From Sinorhizobium fredii USDA 205 (lineage in GTDB: Bacteria > Pseudomonadota > Alphaproteobacteria > Rhizobiales > Rhizobiaceae): a stretch of 64,000 nt of DNA. The stretch lies in assembly GCF_001461695.1 (NCBI RefSeq), contig NZ_AUTC01000189.1, forward strand, positions 1 to 64,000, in the 5' to 3' direction. The position numbers were made by a program, and so were the translations under genes. Below the pieces are notes generated by a model, which worked only from the letters and a program-made list of their open reading frames with translations, did no database searches and had not been told where the DNA came from. Position 1 is the first letter of the stretch, and every line of letters starts with the position of its first letter. Shown piece after piece: positions 52,499 to 60,762 of the stretch.

Positions 52499-53461
52499 CT
52501 ATTCGGTCTTGCCGGCGAATTTGTCGGTCGCGCGGATTAGGCGATCGAGAATGCCCGGCTCGGAATAGGCATGGCCTGCCCCCTCGATCAGATGAAATTC
52601 GGCCTCCGGCCAGGCCTTGTGCAACTGCCAGGCATATCTGGCCGGGCACGGCATGTCGTAGCGGCCGTGGACGATCACGCCCGGGATGCCGTGGAGCTTG
52701 TGCGCATCGCGCAGCAACTGCCCCTCGTCGAGCCAACCGGCATTGACGAAGAAATGGTTTTCGATCCGGGCAAAGGCATCGGCAAACTCCTCGTCCTCGA
52801 ACCGGGTACTGGTCGCCGGCTCGGGCAGTAGCGTGATCGTCTCACCCTCCCAGATGCTCCAGGCCTTGGCTGCCGCAAGCCGCGTCGCGCGGTCATCGCT
52901 CGTCAGGCGGCGGTGGTAAGCGCGCATCATCTCGTGACGTTCTTCCGGCGGGATCGGGGCGATGAAGCGCTCCCACTTGTCGGGGAAGATTTCCGAGACA
53001 CCGAACTGATAGTACCAGTCGAGTTCGGCCCTGGTCAGCATATAGACGCCCCGGACGACCAGCTCGGAAACGCGCTCGGGATGCTTTTCGGCATAGGCGA
53101 GCGCCAGCGTCGAGCCCCAGGAGCCACCGAAGACCAGCCATTCCTCAACGCCGGCGAGTTCACGCAATCGCTCGATATCGGCGACGAGATGCCAGGTCGT
53201 ATTGGCGTTGATCTCCGCATGCGGGGTCGACTTGCCGCAACCGCGCTGGTCGAACAATGTGACATCGTAAAGCGCCGGATCGAAGAGGCGCCGATGGTTC
53301 GGCGAGATCGTACCGCCAGGACCGCCGTGCAAGAACACAGCCGGCTTCGCCCCTGATGTGCCTGCCTTTTCCCAGTAGATCACATGGCCGTCGCCGACGT
53401 CGAGGCGACCCGAGGCATAGGGTTCAATTTCCGGATAAAGAGTTCTGACTGCAGCACTCAC
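52499..53461 (-). CDS. pip: Prolyl aminopeptidase
   Basis: The 320-residue alpha/beta hydrolase releases N-terminal proline from peptides. It shows HGGPGG (about residues 44-49, oxyanion hole) and the nucleophile motif GGSWGSTLALAYAE (about 112-125); catalytic Asp and His follow in GRYDMPCP and GAGHAYSEPG. It starts with GTG, whose last base pairs overlap the upstream GFA gene's TGA (GTGA), indicating coupled translation with the GFA array. Confidence 0.94.
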   Translation of the reverse strand: MSAAVRTLYPEIEPYASGRLDVGDGHVIYWEKAGTSGAKPAVFLHGGPGGTISPNHRRLFDPALYDVTLFDQRGCGKSTPHAEINANTTWHLVADIERLRELAGVEEWLVFGGSWGSTLALAYAEKHPERVSELVVRGVYMLTRAELDWYYQFGVSEIFPDKWERFIAPIPPEERHEMMRAYHRRLTSDDRATRLAAAKAWSIWEGETITLLPEPATSTRFEDEEFADAFARIENHFFVNAGWLDEGQLLRDAHKLHGIPGVIVHGRYDMPCPARYAWQLHKAWPEAEFHLIEGAGHAYSEPGILDRLIRATDKFAGKTE

Positions 53462-53958
53462 GGCAAAACTTCCTCGGGTGGCCAGTGAACGGTGTCGAAA
53501 TCAGGGTGCTGGCGGTTCGATTCCAGCACGCACAGATGGCGCGCGGCGGCTTCTTCACTGCCATCATCCGTGTCTCTTTCGGGAAGTCTCGGCAGGTGCG
53601 CAAACCAGAACATCCGCGACTCGACGCCGGACTGATAGATGGGTTGGACGTCATCGGGATCGTCGAGCGAGCCGAGTGTGATGTTCAAAAAGCTCGCATC
53701 CGGCATGTCGTAGAAGAGCGGCGTACCGCAATTGCGGCAGAAGCCGCGCCGCACCAGATCGGAGGAGCGAAACCAGGAAGGCTGGCCGCGTGTGATGCTC
53801 AAATTCTCGCGCGCGATATTGGCAAGTGGCAGGAAATAGTTGCCCGCCGCCTTTTGGCACATGCGGCAATGACAGATATGGGGATCGTCGAGCGTGCCCT
53901 CGGCACGGTAACGCACCTGGCCGCATTGGCAGCCGCCCGTGAAGATGCGCCTGATCAT
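53458..53958 (-). CDS. GFA family protein, array member 1 (closest to pip)
   Basis: The 166-residue protein has the Cys-rich GFA (CENP-V/glutathione-dependent formaldehyde-activating) fold: TGGCQCGQVRY, CHCRMCQKAAGNYFLP and GFCRNCGTPLFY supply the zinc-ligand cysteines. The C-terminal motif QHPDFDTVHWPPEE is shared with the other two. It overlaps pip at one end and the next GFA gene by 4 bases (53955-53958) at the other. Most GFA proteins are of unknown function. The start MIRRIFTGG is my choice over a longer frame. Confidence 0.9.
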   Translation of the reverse strand: MIRRIFTGGCQCGQVRYRAEGTLDDPHICHCRMCQKAAGNYFLPLANIARENLSITRGQPSWFRSSDLVRRGFCRNCGTPLFYDMPDASFLNITLGSLDDPDDVQPIYQSGVESRMFWFAHLPRLPERDTDDGSEEAAARHLCVLESNRQHPDFDTVHWPPEEVLP

Positions 53959-54434
53959 GATGTCCACTGCCCTGCCGACGGCCACTGCTCCGTCTCGTGA
54001 TCGGGATGCTGGAAGGAGATGATCCGCTCCTGCCGGGCATAATAGTCCTGATCATCATGGACCGGCTGATCGAAGATCGTTTCGACCCAAGGCAGGCGAG
54101 CCTGGTAATTGACCTGGATCTGCGGTGCGAGATCGGAGCGGTCGTCGAAGGCGCCGATGGCGATTTCCAAGCCGCCGGGATGCCGATAGGTCAGCGGTGT
54201 GCCGCATTTCGGGCAAAAGCCGCGATCGATATTCACCGAGGATTGGAAATAGCTCGGTTCGTCGCGTATCCATTCGACCCCGTCCTTTGGCGCCGTCACC
54301 AGGGCCGAAAAGAACGAACCGAACTGCTTCTGGCACATTCGGCAATGGCAGATCGACGGGCGTCCGAGGTCGCCGCGGATGCGGAAACGGACCGAACCGC
54401 ACTGGCACCCTCCAGTTCGTGTGGCGTCACTCAT
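53955..54434 (-). CDS. GFA family protein, array member 2
   Basis: The 159-residue GFA protein opens MSDATRTGGCQCGSVRF and has CHCRMCQKQFGSFF, GFCPKCGTPLTY and the shared C-terminal QHPDHETEQW. Its CHC-x2-C segment differs most (QFGSFF against AxGNxxLP), so it is the most diverged of the three. ATGA overlaps join it to both neighbours. Confidence 0.9.
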   Translation of the reverse strand: MSDATRTGGCQCGSVRFRIRGDLGRPSICHCRMCQKQFGSFFSALVTAPKDGVEWIRDEPSYFQSSVNIDRGFCPKCGTPLTYRHPGGLEIAIGAFDDRSDLAPQIQVNYQARLPWVETIFDQPVHDDQDYYARQERIISFQHPDHETEQWPSAGQWTS

Positions 54435-54913
54435 CGTTTCTCCTCCGGGGGCCAGGTTTCGGTGTCATGATCGGGATGCTGATAGGATTCGAGATGGGCC
54501 AGGTAAGAAGCCGCATCGACGTCGGCCATCGTCTCCTCGCCGGGAAGGCTCGGCACGTGGTCGACATAGGGCAATTTCGCCTCGGTACCCCACTGGATCG
54601 TCGGTGTTATGCCTTCGGGCCTGTCGAAGGCGGCTATCGCCAGCGCGATGCCGTCCGGTGCCTCGAAGGTGAGCGGCGTGCCGCAATCGCCGCAGAAGCC
54701 GCGCCAGACCGCATTGGATGACTGGAACCGCTTGCGCTCGCCCCGCGGCCAGGAGACTTTCGCCCCGCGCACCGAAACGAGCGGCAGATAGAAATTGCCG
54801 CTCGCCTTCTGGCACATACGGCAGTGGCAGACCGATGCGTCGCCGAGCTTGCCCTCGACGCGGAAGCGGACCGCACCACATTGGCATCCGCCGGTATGGA
54901 AATCGTCAGCCAT
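54431..54913 (-). CDS. GFA family protein, array member 3 (first in the run)
   Basis: The 160-residue GFA protein opens MADDFHTGGCQCGAVRF with CHCRMCQKASGNFYLP, GFCGDCGTPLTF and the C-terminal QHPDHDTETWPPEEK. It resembles member 1 more than member 2 in the core motif. It starts 20 bases downstream of the cysS stop, so cysS-GFA3-GFA2-GFA1-pip-cimA may form one transcript. Confidence 0.9.
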   Translation of the reverse strand: MADDFHTGGCQCGAVRFRVEGKLGDASVCHCRMCQKASGNFYLPLVSVRGAKVSWPRGERKRFQSSNAVWRGFCGDCGTPLTFEAPDGIALAIAAFDRPEGITPTIQWGTEAKLPYVDHVPSLPGEETMADVDAASYLAHLESYQHPDHDTETWPPEEKR

Positions 54914-54933
54914 CTCTTCCTCCTACTGCATGC

Positions 54934-56334
54934 TCAGGTCTGGGACCGTTTCACTTCCCAGGTGGTCACCCGCTCGCCCGTTTCCGGATCCTTGCCATCC
55001 TTGAGCTGGATGCCGCGCGCCAGGAGATCGGCGCGGATGGCATCAGCCTCTGCATAATTCTTCGCCTTCAACAGTTCGAGGCGCGCTCGCACGCGGCCGT
55101 CGATCTCCTCGACGACCGCTTCGTCGAGTTCGATCTCCTTCGGCAGCACGCCGAGGAGCGCGGCACTTGCAGCGAAGGCGCCGAGATACTGCGCATCCGC
55201 CGAGGCCTTCTGCGCCAGGGCATGCAGCGCCTGGATCGCGGCGACGGTGTTGAGGTCGTCTGCCAGCGCAGCCACGATGGCCGCGTCCGCTTCGCCCGCC
55301 GCCTCGCCCGGCACCGGCCATCGGGAGAGCAGGTGCTCGGCCTCCTCCAGCCGCTTGATCGAGAAGTCGATCGGCTCGCGATAATGCGTCATCAGCATCG
55401 CCAGCCTCAGCACCTCGCCCGGCCATTTGCGGCCGCCAAACCTCTCCGTGTGCAGAAGCTCGTAAATGGTGACGAAATTACCCTCCGACTTCGACATCTT
55501 GCGGCCTTCGACCTGCAGGAAGCCGTTGTGCATCCAGACATTGGCCATGACATCCGTGCCGTGCGCGCAGCGCGACTGGGCGATCTCGTTCTCATGATGC
55601 GGGAAGATCAGGTCGAGCCCGCCGCCATGGATGTCGAAGACGTCGCCGAGATAGCGGCCGCTCATCGCCGAGCATTCGATGTGCCAGCCGGGCCGACCGC
55701 GGCCCCAGGGGCTGTCCCAGCCGGGCTCATGCTCCTGCGAAAGCTTCCAGAGCACGAAGTCGCCGGGATTTCTCTTGTGGGCCTCGACCGCGACCCGCGC
55801 GCCAGCCTGTTGCTCGTCCAGATTGCGCCTGGAAAGCTGGCCATAGTCCGGCATCGACCGCGTATCGAAGAGCACTTCACCCTCGGCCTGATAGGCATGG
55901 CCATTGGCGATGAGCTTCTCGATGATCTCGATCATCTGAGGGATGCTCTCGGTGGCGCGCGGCTGAACGGTCGGCTCGAGACAGCCGAGTACCGCCGCAT
56001 CGTCGAGGAACTGCGTCTCGGTCTTCTCGGTGACGCGCCGGATCGCTTCGTTCAACGGCAGGCCGGGATAGTCGCGCAGGGCGCGCGCATTGATCTTGTC
56101 GTCAACGTCCGTGATGTTGCGTGCATAGATGACGCGGCTTTCGCCGTAGACGTGGCGAAGCAACCGGAACAGCACGTCGAAGACGATGATCGGCCGGGCA
56201 TTGCCGATATGAGCATAGTCGTAGACGGTCGGGCCGCAGACATACATGCGGACGTTCTGAGGGTCGATCGGCCGGAAATCGGCCTTTTCCCGCGTCAGCG
56301 TGTTGTACAGCTTCAAAGTCGGCATTCCGCCCAT
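54934..56334 (-). CDS. cysS: Cysteinyl-tRNA synthetase
   Basis: The 466-residue class I synthetase charges tRNA-Cys. It has the HIGH-type motif in YDYAHIGNARP (about residues 37-47), the zinc ligand Cys in YVCGPTV just before, and KMSKSEGN (about 272-279). GGAG seven bases ahead selects MGGMPTLKLYNTLTREK at 56334, though 56325 (MPTLKLY) is possible. It leads a minus-strand run towards the GFA genes. Confidence 0.96.
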   Translation of the reverse strand: MGGMPTLKLYNTLTREKADFRPIDPQNVRMYVCGPTVYDYAHIGNARPIIVFDVLFRLLRHVYGESRVIYARNITDVDDKINARALRDYPGLPLNEAIRRVTEKTETQFLDDAAVLGCLEPTVQPRATESIPQMIEIIEKLIANGHAYQAEGEVLFDTRSMPDYGQLSRRNLDEQQAGARVAVEAHKRNPGDFVLWKLSQEHEPGWDSPWGRGRPGWHIECSAMSGRYLGDVFDIHGGGLDLIFPHHENEIAQSRCAHGTDVMANVWMHNGFLQVEGRKMSKSEGNFVTIYELLHTERFGGRKWPGEVLRLAMLMTHYREPIDFSIKRLEEAEHLLSRWPVPGEAAGEADAAIVAALADDLNTVAAIQALHALAQKASADAQYLGAFAASAALLGVLPKEIELDEAVVEEIDGRVRARLELLKAKNYAEADAIRADLLARGIQLKDGKDPETGERVTTWEVKRSQT

Positions 56335-56730
56335 CCCAAATCTCCAAGCCTGCATGCAACCGTCGCACTATAACGCCCGGGCGGCCCGCACGTTTGTCAT
56401 CTTGGATTTCGGGAGACGAAAACGGCCAGGCCAGCGGATCGCTAGCGAATAATCTTCCGGCAAATAATGCAGATAACCGTTTTCATGGCGACCCTTATCG
56501 CGCGTCATATGGCGCCGGTCAAGAGGCCAGCCGCATGCAAGCAACGGTGGGCATCAACACAAGTCCGCGGCCATGGATTTGTCACGATTTGGCTCGACCG
56601 GGATCGCCACGCGAGAACGTGATTCGCGACGCTGCGTCGATCATGTTTCCCGCGGAACAAGGAGAAACGCCGTTTTCGGGCACAAAAGCGACGACGAAGC
56701 GTTTCCGATATAGGAAGCATCAAGGAGAAC
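56335..56730. promoter_or_regulatory. Intergenic region between cysS and the 58-codon ORF (396 bases)
   Basis: This divergent gap must hold the cysS promoter (minus) and a promoter for the small ORF at 56731 (plus). A relatively A+T-rich segment lies at about 56440-56500. I see no repeat of families A-D, no terminator and no RNA gene that I can name. Confidence 0.35.
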
Positions 56731-56907
56731 ATGCAGATGAAACCCGCCAAGACTCCCGGCTCCAAGCCCCCCGCGGCCGATCTCGTGGCGCAATATCGGC
56801 CGCTTGGCCTCAAGGCCGTGCTCGCCGCCTGCCTGCAGGCCAAGGCCAAACCTGCCGGCAAGAAAACTCGTCAAGCGCCCCGCGTGACAGGCCAGAACGC
56901 GCCCTAA
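56731..56907 (+). CDS. Small basic protein of 58 residues, unknown
   Basis: ATG at 56731 has AAGGAG exactly eight bases ahead. The product starts MQMKPAKTPGSKPPAADLVA and is rich in Lys, Ala and Pro (strongly basic), with one Cys in LAACLQAK and a helical centre (DLVAQYRPLGLKAVLAACL). The TAA at 56905-56907 overlaps the SRAP gene's stop by four bases, tail to tail. I do not recognise a family. The ribosome site and the exact packing against the convergent gene argue for a real gene. Confidence 0.6.
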   Translation: MQMKPAKTPGSKPPAADLVAQYRPLGLKAVLAACLQAKAKPAGKKTRQAPRVTGQNAP

Positions 56908-57677
56908 AAGAGCGTCAACTGTCCGTCGTCCTTTTCGCGGTCGGCGGAAGCTCCTTTCGTCAAGATCGATGCTATGGGTGCGACTTCGTCCTGGAGGTCA
57001 GGCCCCGTATTCGCAACCTTGTTGACCTTGTCGGACACGGGAACCGCCTCGAAATAGTCCTCCGGCGCCGGAGCCAGAAGGTCCGCCACGTCGCGCGGCT
57101 CCTGTGTCCGGCAGTCCAGCCATCGCGTGAATTCCTCCGGCGGAATCACGACCGGCATGCGATCATGGATGTGCCGGATCGTCTTGTTCGCGCCCGTGGT
57201 GAGAACGGCGGCGGTATCGACTTCGGAACCGTCAGCGGATGACCAAGTCTCCATAAGGCCGGCGAAGGCGACGATGCCGCCGTTCTTCGGCCGGACCCAA
57301 TAGGCCTGCGAGGCTTCACGGCTGCCTTTCGGCGGACGATGCCACTCATAGAATCCGGATGCCGGCACCAGAATGCGACGGTGGCGCATCGAAGCGCGGA
57401 AGGCGGCCTTCTCCGTCGCGGTCTCGGCGCGCGCATTGATGAGCAGTGGAAAGCTGCGCGGATCCTTCACCCAGCCCGGCGTGAGGCCCCAGCGGACCAG
57501 CATTGCCTTGCGGTCGGGCAGGTTGCTGCCCGGCTCCGCCCGTTCGGAAGCGACGATGATGAGGATCGGCTGGCTCGGCGCGATGTTGAACCTCGCCGGG
57601 AAGTCTTCCACCTTCAGCAGGCCAAACAGTTCCAACAATTCTTCGGGGCTCGCCGTCAGCGCAAAACGTCCGCACAT
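56904..57677 (-). CDS. SOS response-associated peptidase / SRAP (HMCES/YedK) protein
   Basis: The 257-residue SRAP protein must start MCGRFALT, because Cys2 becomes the N-terminal nucleophile that crosslinks to abasic sites in single-stranded DNA. This fixes 57677 rather than an ATG 42 bases upstream. Other active-site features are NARAET (near residue 90), the Glu in GFYEW (near 115) and His in HDRMPVV (near 172). It is divergent from a NUDIX gene with only 42 bases between starts. I see no LexA-type GTTC repeat there. Confidence 0.94.
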   Translation of the reverse strand: MCGRFALTASPEELLELFGLLKVEDFPARFNIAPSQPILIIVASERAEPGSNLPDRKAMLVRWGLTPGWVKDPRSFPLLINARAETATEKAAFRASMRHRRILVPASGFYEWHRPPKGSREASQAYWVRPKNGGIVAFAGLMETWSSADGSEVDTAAVLTTGANKTIRHIHDRMPVVIPPEEFTRWLDCRTQEPRDVADLLAPAPEDYFEAVPVSDKVNKVANTGPDLQDEVAPIASILTKGASADREKDDGQLTLF

Positions 57678-57719
57678 GACAGGGGTGTGGCACTTCACGT
57701 AGGATGGGTCAACGACCAT

Positions 57720-58205
57720 ATGAATTCAGATGCGATGACACGCCAGCCCCAACTCGCCTCCTCCGCCATCATCGAACGCAACGGGCGCTACCTGCTCGTC
57801 CGCCGGGCCAATCCGCCGTCGGCCGACATGTATGCCTTTCCGGGCGGTCGGGCGGAGCCGGGTGAGACCCCCGCCGCAACCGCCTTGCGCGAACTCGCCG
57901 AAGAGACCGGGATCTGTGGCCGCGACCCGGTGCTTTTCGAGACCTATGACCTCGTTCCGAGCCAGGCGGAGAGCCGGCATTTCCTGCTCTCCGTCTTCAC
58001 GGTGGAGGCAGATTCCGATTGCGATGCCGTTGCCTCGGACGATGCGGCAGATGCAGGCTGGTTCACGCCGGAGGAAATCTTCGCCCTGCCCATTCCGGAG
58101 AGCGTCCGTCATTGTGTGGAAAAACTGGCCCGCATGCGGCCGTCGATCCATCCGAGCCGCGACGCTCTTGCAAGCGGAACCGATTCGGATTTGATGGACC
58201 CATGA
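57720..58205 (+). CDS. NUDIX hydrolase
   Basis: The 161-residue protein contains a complete NUDIX box, GGRAEPGETPAATALRELAEETGI (written here as GX5EX7REUXEEXGU in sense) at about residues 42-65. Proteins of this class hydrolyse nucleoside diphosphate derivatives; the substrate is unknown. The ATG at 57720 (MNSDAM) has an alternative five codons on. Its TGA overlaps the ATG of the TIGR02301 gene, so the two are coupled. Confidence 0.9.
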   Translation: MNSDAMTRQPQLASSAIIERNGRYLLVRRANPPSADMYAFPGGRAEPGETPAATALRELAEETGICGRDPVLFETYDLVPSQAESRHFLLSVFTVEADSDCDAVASDDAADAGWFTPEEIFALPIPESVRHCVEKLARMRPSIHPSRDALASGTDSDLMDP

Positions 58206-58639
58206 CCTTCGCGCCGCTCATGTTCCGACTTCTCCTCGCCGGCACCGCGCTCGCAATCGCAGCGGGAGCCGCCGCGCAGGAGACCGCCCCCCCGGAAACG
58301 CAAGCCGCCGCGCCGCCTCAAGTCGAAGGCAAGCCCCCGCCCTATGAGCAGCGCCTCGTCCGCCTGGCCGAAATCCTCGGGTCGGTCCACTATCTGCGCA
58401 ATCTCTGCCTCAGCCAGCCGGAAGACAGCTGGCGCCGCTCGATGCAGCAGTTGATCGACAAGGAGACCGCCGACGAGCCGAAGCGGCGCGAGCGGATGAC
58501 GGCCGCGTTCAACCGCGGGTATAGGACCTTCGCCTCGGTCTACACAGCCTGCACGGAGCCCGCGACACTCGCCGAGGAGCGATACCGTGCCGAAGGTGCA
58601 ACACTTGCTTCTGAAATCGTCGCGCGCTTTGGAAATTAG
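58202..58639 (+). CDS. TIGR02301 family secreted protein
   Basis: The 145-residue protein has a signal peptide ending AAGAAAQ near residue 25, a Pro-rich linker, and a helical domain with YEQRLVRLAEILGSVHYLRNLC, then FNRGYRTFASVYTAC. This matches TIGR02301, a family confined to Alphaproteobacteria, without known function. Two cysteines could pair. ATGA overlap with the NUDIX gene. Confidence 0.85.
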   Translation: MTFAPLMFRLLLAGTALAIAAGAAAQETAPPETQAAAPPQVEGKPPPYEQRLVRLAEILGSVHYLRNLCLSQPEDSWRRSMQQLIDKETADEPKRRERMTAAFNRGYRTFASVYTACTEPATLAEERYRAEGATLASEIVARFGN

Positions 58640-58798
58640 CCCGATATTAACCTCTTTTTCCGCCGACCCGTGTCGTTTCGGGAAAAGGCTGCTAAAGTCC
58701 GTTAAGAGAGTGGTAAGAAGTGACCGGCCCGTCTGCCCGTTCAGTTGCGGTTCAGCGAAGAGGCGCTAGGTTGGCCAAGTGCACGTGATGGAAGCCGC

Positions 58799-59068
58799 AT
58801 GGAACGAATGATGGAACCAAGCCTGACCGACATCGACGACATGATCGTCCATGAGAAAATGCAGGCGGCGCTGGAACACCAGAACGAAGCCTGGGCGGAC
58901 GGCATGGCGGATGGGATCGAGCCGGAAATCATTGCCGACGCGGCAATTGCGCTGGCCATGCGCGAAACCATTCGGCTGCATGGCGAAGAGGGCGCCGAGG
59001 CCATGCTGAATTCGCTTCGCGAGCGCATGCTCGCCGGAGAATTCTCGCCACAGCGGTCAATCCAATAG
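58799..59068 (+). CDS. Conserved small acidic protein, unknown
   Basis: The 89-residue protein starting MERMMEPSLTDIDDMIVHEKMQAALEHQ is acidic, helical and has no signal peptide, cysteine or membrane segment. The first in-frame M lies at 58799; MMEPS or MEPS a few codons on are possible. I do not recognise it. It sits 14 bases before a secreted-protein gene and may be co-transcribed with it. Confidence 0.7.
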   Translation: MERMMEPSLTDIDDMIVHEKMQAALEHQNEAWADGMADGIEPEIIADAAIALAMRETIRLHGEEGAEAMLNSLRERMLAGEFSPQRSIQ

Positions 59069-59082
59069 CATCAGGACTGCCC

Positions 59083-59829
59083 ATGACCCGGAACCTTGCA
59101 GGCCGTGCCGGAGCGGCGCGCCTCGTCATGCTGTTGCTGGCGGGCGCCGTTTTCTGCGTCCCGATGGCGGCTCCGGCTGCGTTCGCATTGAGTGAACTCA
59201 AGGGCGCCCCTCCTCCTGCTCCCGCTGATAGCGCCGAGAACTCGGCGCCGACGGAGTCGCCCGAGGGCGAACCGGAAGAACCGCTCGAAATCCCGATGCC
59301 CGATCCGCTCGTCGACAAGGCCGCGACCGAAACCAAGGATGCCGCGCCCGAAGTGGTCCAGCCGGTCGAAGTTCTGGCAGACGTCTCGAAAATTCCGGCT
59401 CCGGTCGCCCGCATGCGCGAGCTCATCGTCGAGGCAGCCGCCTCCGGCGACATCGAGCGGCTGCGTCCCCTGCTTGGCAAGGGGCCGACCCAGACGCAGG
59501 TGAGCGGCAGCGGCGGCGAGGAAGACCCGATCGCAACACTGAAAGGTCTTTCCGGCGACCAGGATGGCGTCGAAATCCTCGCGATCCTGCTCGATGTTCT
59601 TTCGACCGGCTTCGTCCTTGCCGACAAGGGCACGCCGGAGGAAGCCTATGTCTGGCCCTATTTCGCCGAAAAGCCGTTGGCTTCGCTGACGCCTCCGGAA
59701 AAGGTCGACCTGTTCCGACTGGTGACCGCCGGCGATTTCGCCGGCATGGAAGAATTGGGCAACTACAATTTCTACCGCGTCGGGATCACGCCCGACGGCC
59801 AGTGGAAATTCTTCGTCGCCGGCGATTGA
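59083..59829 (+). CDS. Secreted protein of unknown function
   Basis: The 248-residue protein has a signal peptide ending AAFA near residue 35 and a Pro/Glu-rich low-complexity linker (about 40-100), then a folded domain (about 105-248) with LRPLLGKGPTQTQ, EILAILLDVLSTGFV, AYVWPYFAEKPLASLTPPEKVDLFRLVTAGD and a C-terminal GITPDGQWKFFVAGD. The WPYF and WKFF segments look like a small periplasmic domain. I do not recognise it beyond being a typical rhizobial hypothetical. Confidence 0.75.
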   Translation: MTRNLAGRAGAARLVMLLLAGAVFCVPMAAPAAFALSELKGAPPPAPADSAENSAPTESPEGEPEEPLEIPMPDPLVDKAATETKDAAPEVVQPVEVLADVSKIPAPVARMRELIVEAAASGDIERLRPLLGKGPTQTQVSGSGGEEDPIATLKGLSGDQDGVEILAILLDVLSTGFVLADKGTPEEAYVWPYFAEKPLASLTPPEKVDLFRLVTAGDFAGMEELGNYNFYRVGITPDGQWKFFVAGD

Positions 59830-59913
59830 TTAGGTCAGGAACCTGAGCCTGCTCGCTTGCCCTTCAGCGGCGGAAATCCTACCTCTTCGACAAAGAGAAC
59901 GGGATTCAAAACC

Positions 59914-60762
59914 ATGCCCAAGCTTTGCCTCGACGACCGCGCAATCATCAGCCTTTCCGGCAAGGACGCTGACGCGCTGCTGCAGGGTCTGATCACCACC
60001 GACCTCGGCGCGCTGGCTGAGGACGAAGTGAGGCCAGGAGCGCTGCTGACGCCGCAGGGCAAGATCCTCTTCGACTTCCTGATCTCCCGCGATGGAGAGG
60101 CATTGCGGGTCGAAACGTCCCTCGACCAGGTCGAGGCGCTGTTGAAGCGTCTGACCATGTACAAGCTGCGATCGGCGGTGGAGCTCTCCCTTCTCACGCC
60201 GGCGCCGGTCGCGGTCGTCTTCGGGGAGGAACGGCCCGACAGCAGCTATCGCGACCATCGGTTCGAGAAGGCCGGGTTGCCCGTATTCCGTCTCTATCGC
60301 TCAATCGCGGGCGCTAAGGCCAGCGTCGCCGACTACGATCGTCTGCGGATCGCGACCGGTGTCGCCGCGGTGAACCGGGATTACGCGCTGCAGGATGCCT
60401 TTCCGCATGACGTCCTGATGGACCTGAACGGTGGCCTCTCCTTCCGCAAGGGCTGCTATGTCGGCCAGGAGGTCGTCTCACGGATGCAGCACCGAGGCAC
60501 GGCGCGTCGCCGTGTCGTCATCGTCGCCAGTGAGGCGGAACTCCCACCAACGGGGACGAGCCTTGCCATCAACGGAAGACCGATCGGGTCTCTCGGCACC
60601 GTCCAGGGCAAGGCGGGGCTCGCAATCGTGCGCATCGACAAGGCGGGCGAAGCTATTGCCAAGGGCGACCCGATCCTCGCCGGCGAGGTGCCGGTTACGC
60701 TGAAGCTGCCTGGCTGGACCGGTCTTGCCTTTCCGGCCGAGGCGGACGAGGCGAGCGCATGA
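59914..60762 (+). CDS. YgfZ/GcvT-like folate-binding protein
   Basis: The 282-residue tetrahydrofolate-binding protein helps assemble or repair iron-sulfur clusters. The signature KGCYVGQEVVSRMQHRG (about residues 180-196) contains the conserved Cys. I start at MPKLCLDDRAII (59914). Its TGA overlaps the HD-hydrolase ATG (ATGA), and the next gene also follows without a gap, so four genes from here to nadQ are tightly packed. Confidence 0.93.
   Translation: MPKLCLDDRAIISLSGKDADALLQGLITTDLGALAEDEVRPGALLTPQGKILFDFLISRDGEALRVETSLDQVEALLKRLTMYKLRSAVELSLLTPAPVAVVFGEERPDSSYRDHRFEKAGLPVFRLYRSIAGAKASVADYDRLRIATGVAAVNRDYALQDAFPHDVLMDLNGGLSFRKGCYVGQEVVSRMQHRGTARRRVVIVASEAELPPTGTSLAINGRPIGSLGTVQGKAGLAIVRIDKAGEAIAKGDPILAGEVPVTLKLPGWTGLAFPAEADEASA

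Noticed and set aside
54718..56373. A 551-codon plus-strand open frame opposite cysS and the third GFA gene
   Set aside because: It crosses gene borders on the other strand and has no recognisable motif; the minus strand encodes intact HIGH and KMSKS motifs.
57678..57719. LexA box in the SRAP-NUDIX divergent promoter
   Set aside because: The alphaproteobacterial GTTC-N7-GTTC pattern is absent from these 42 bases.
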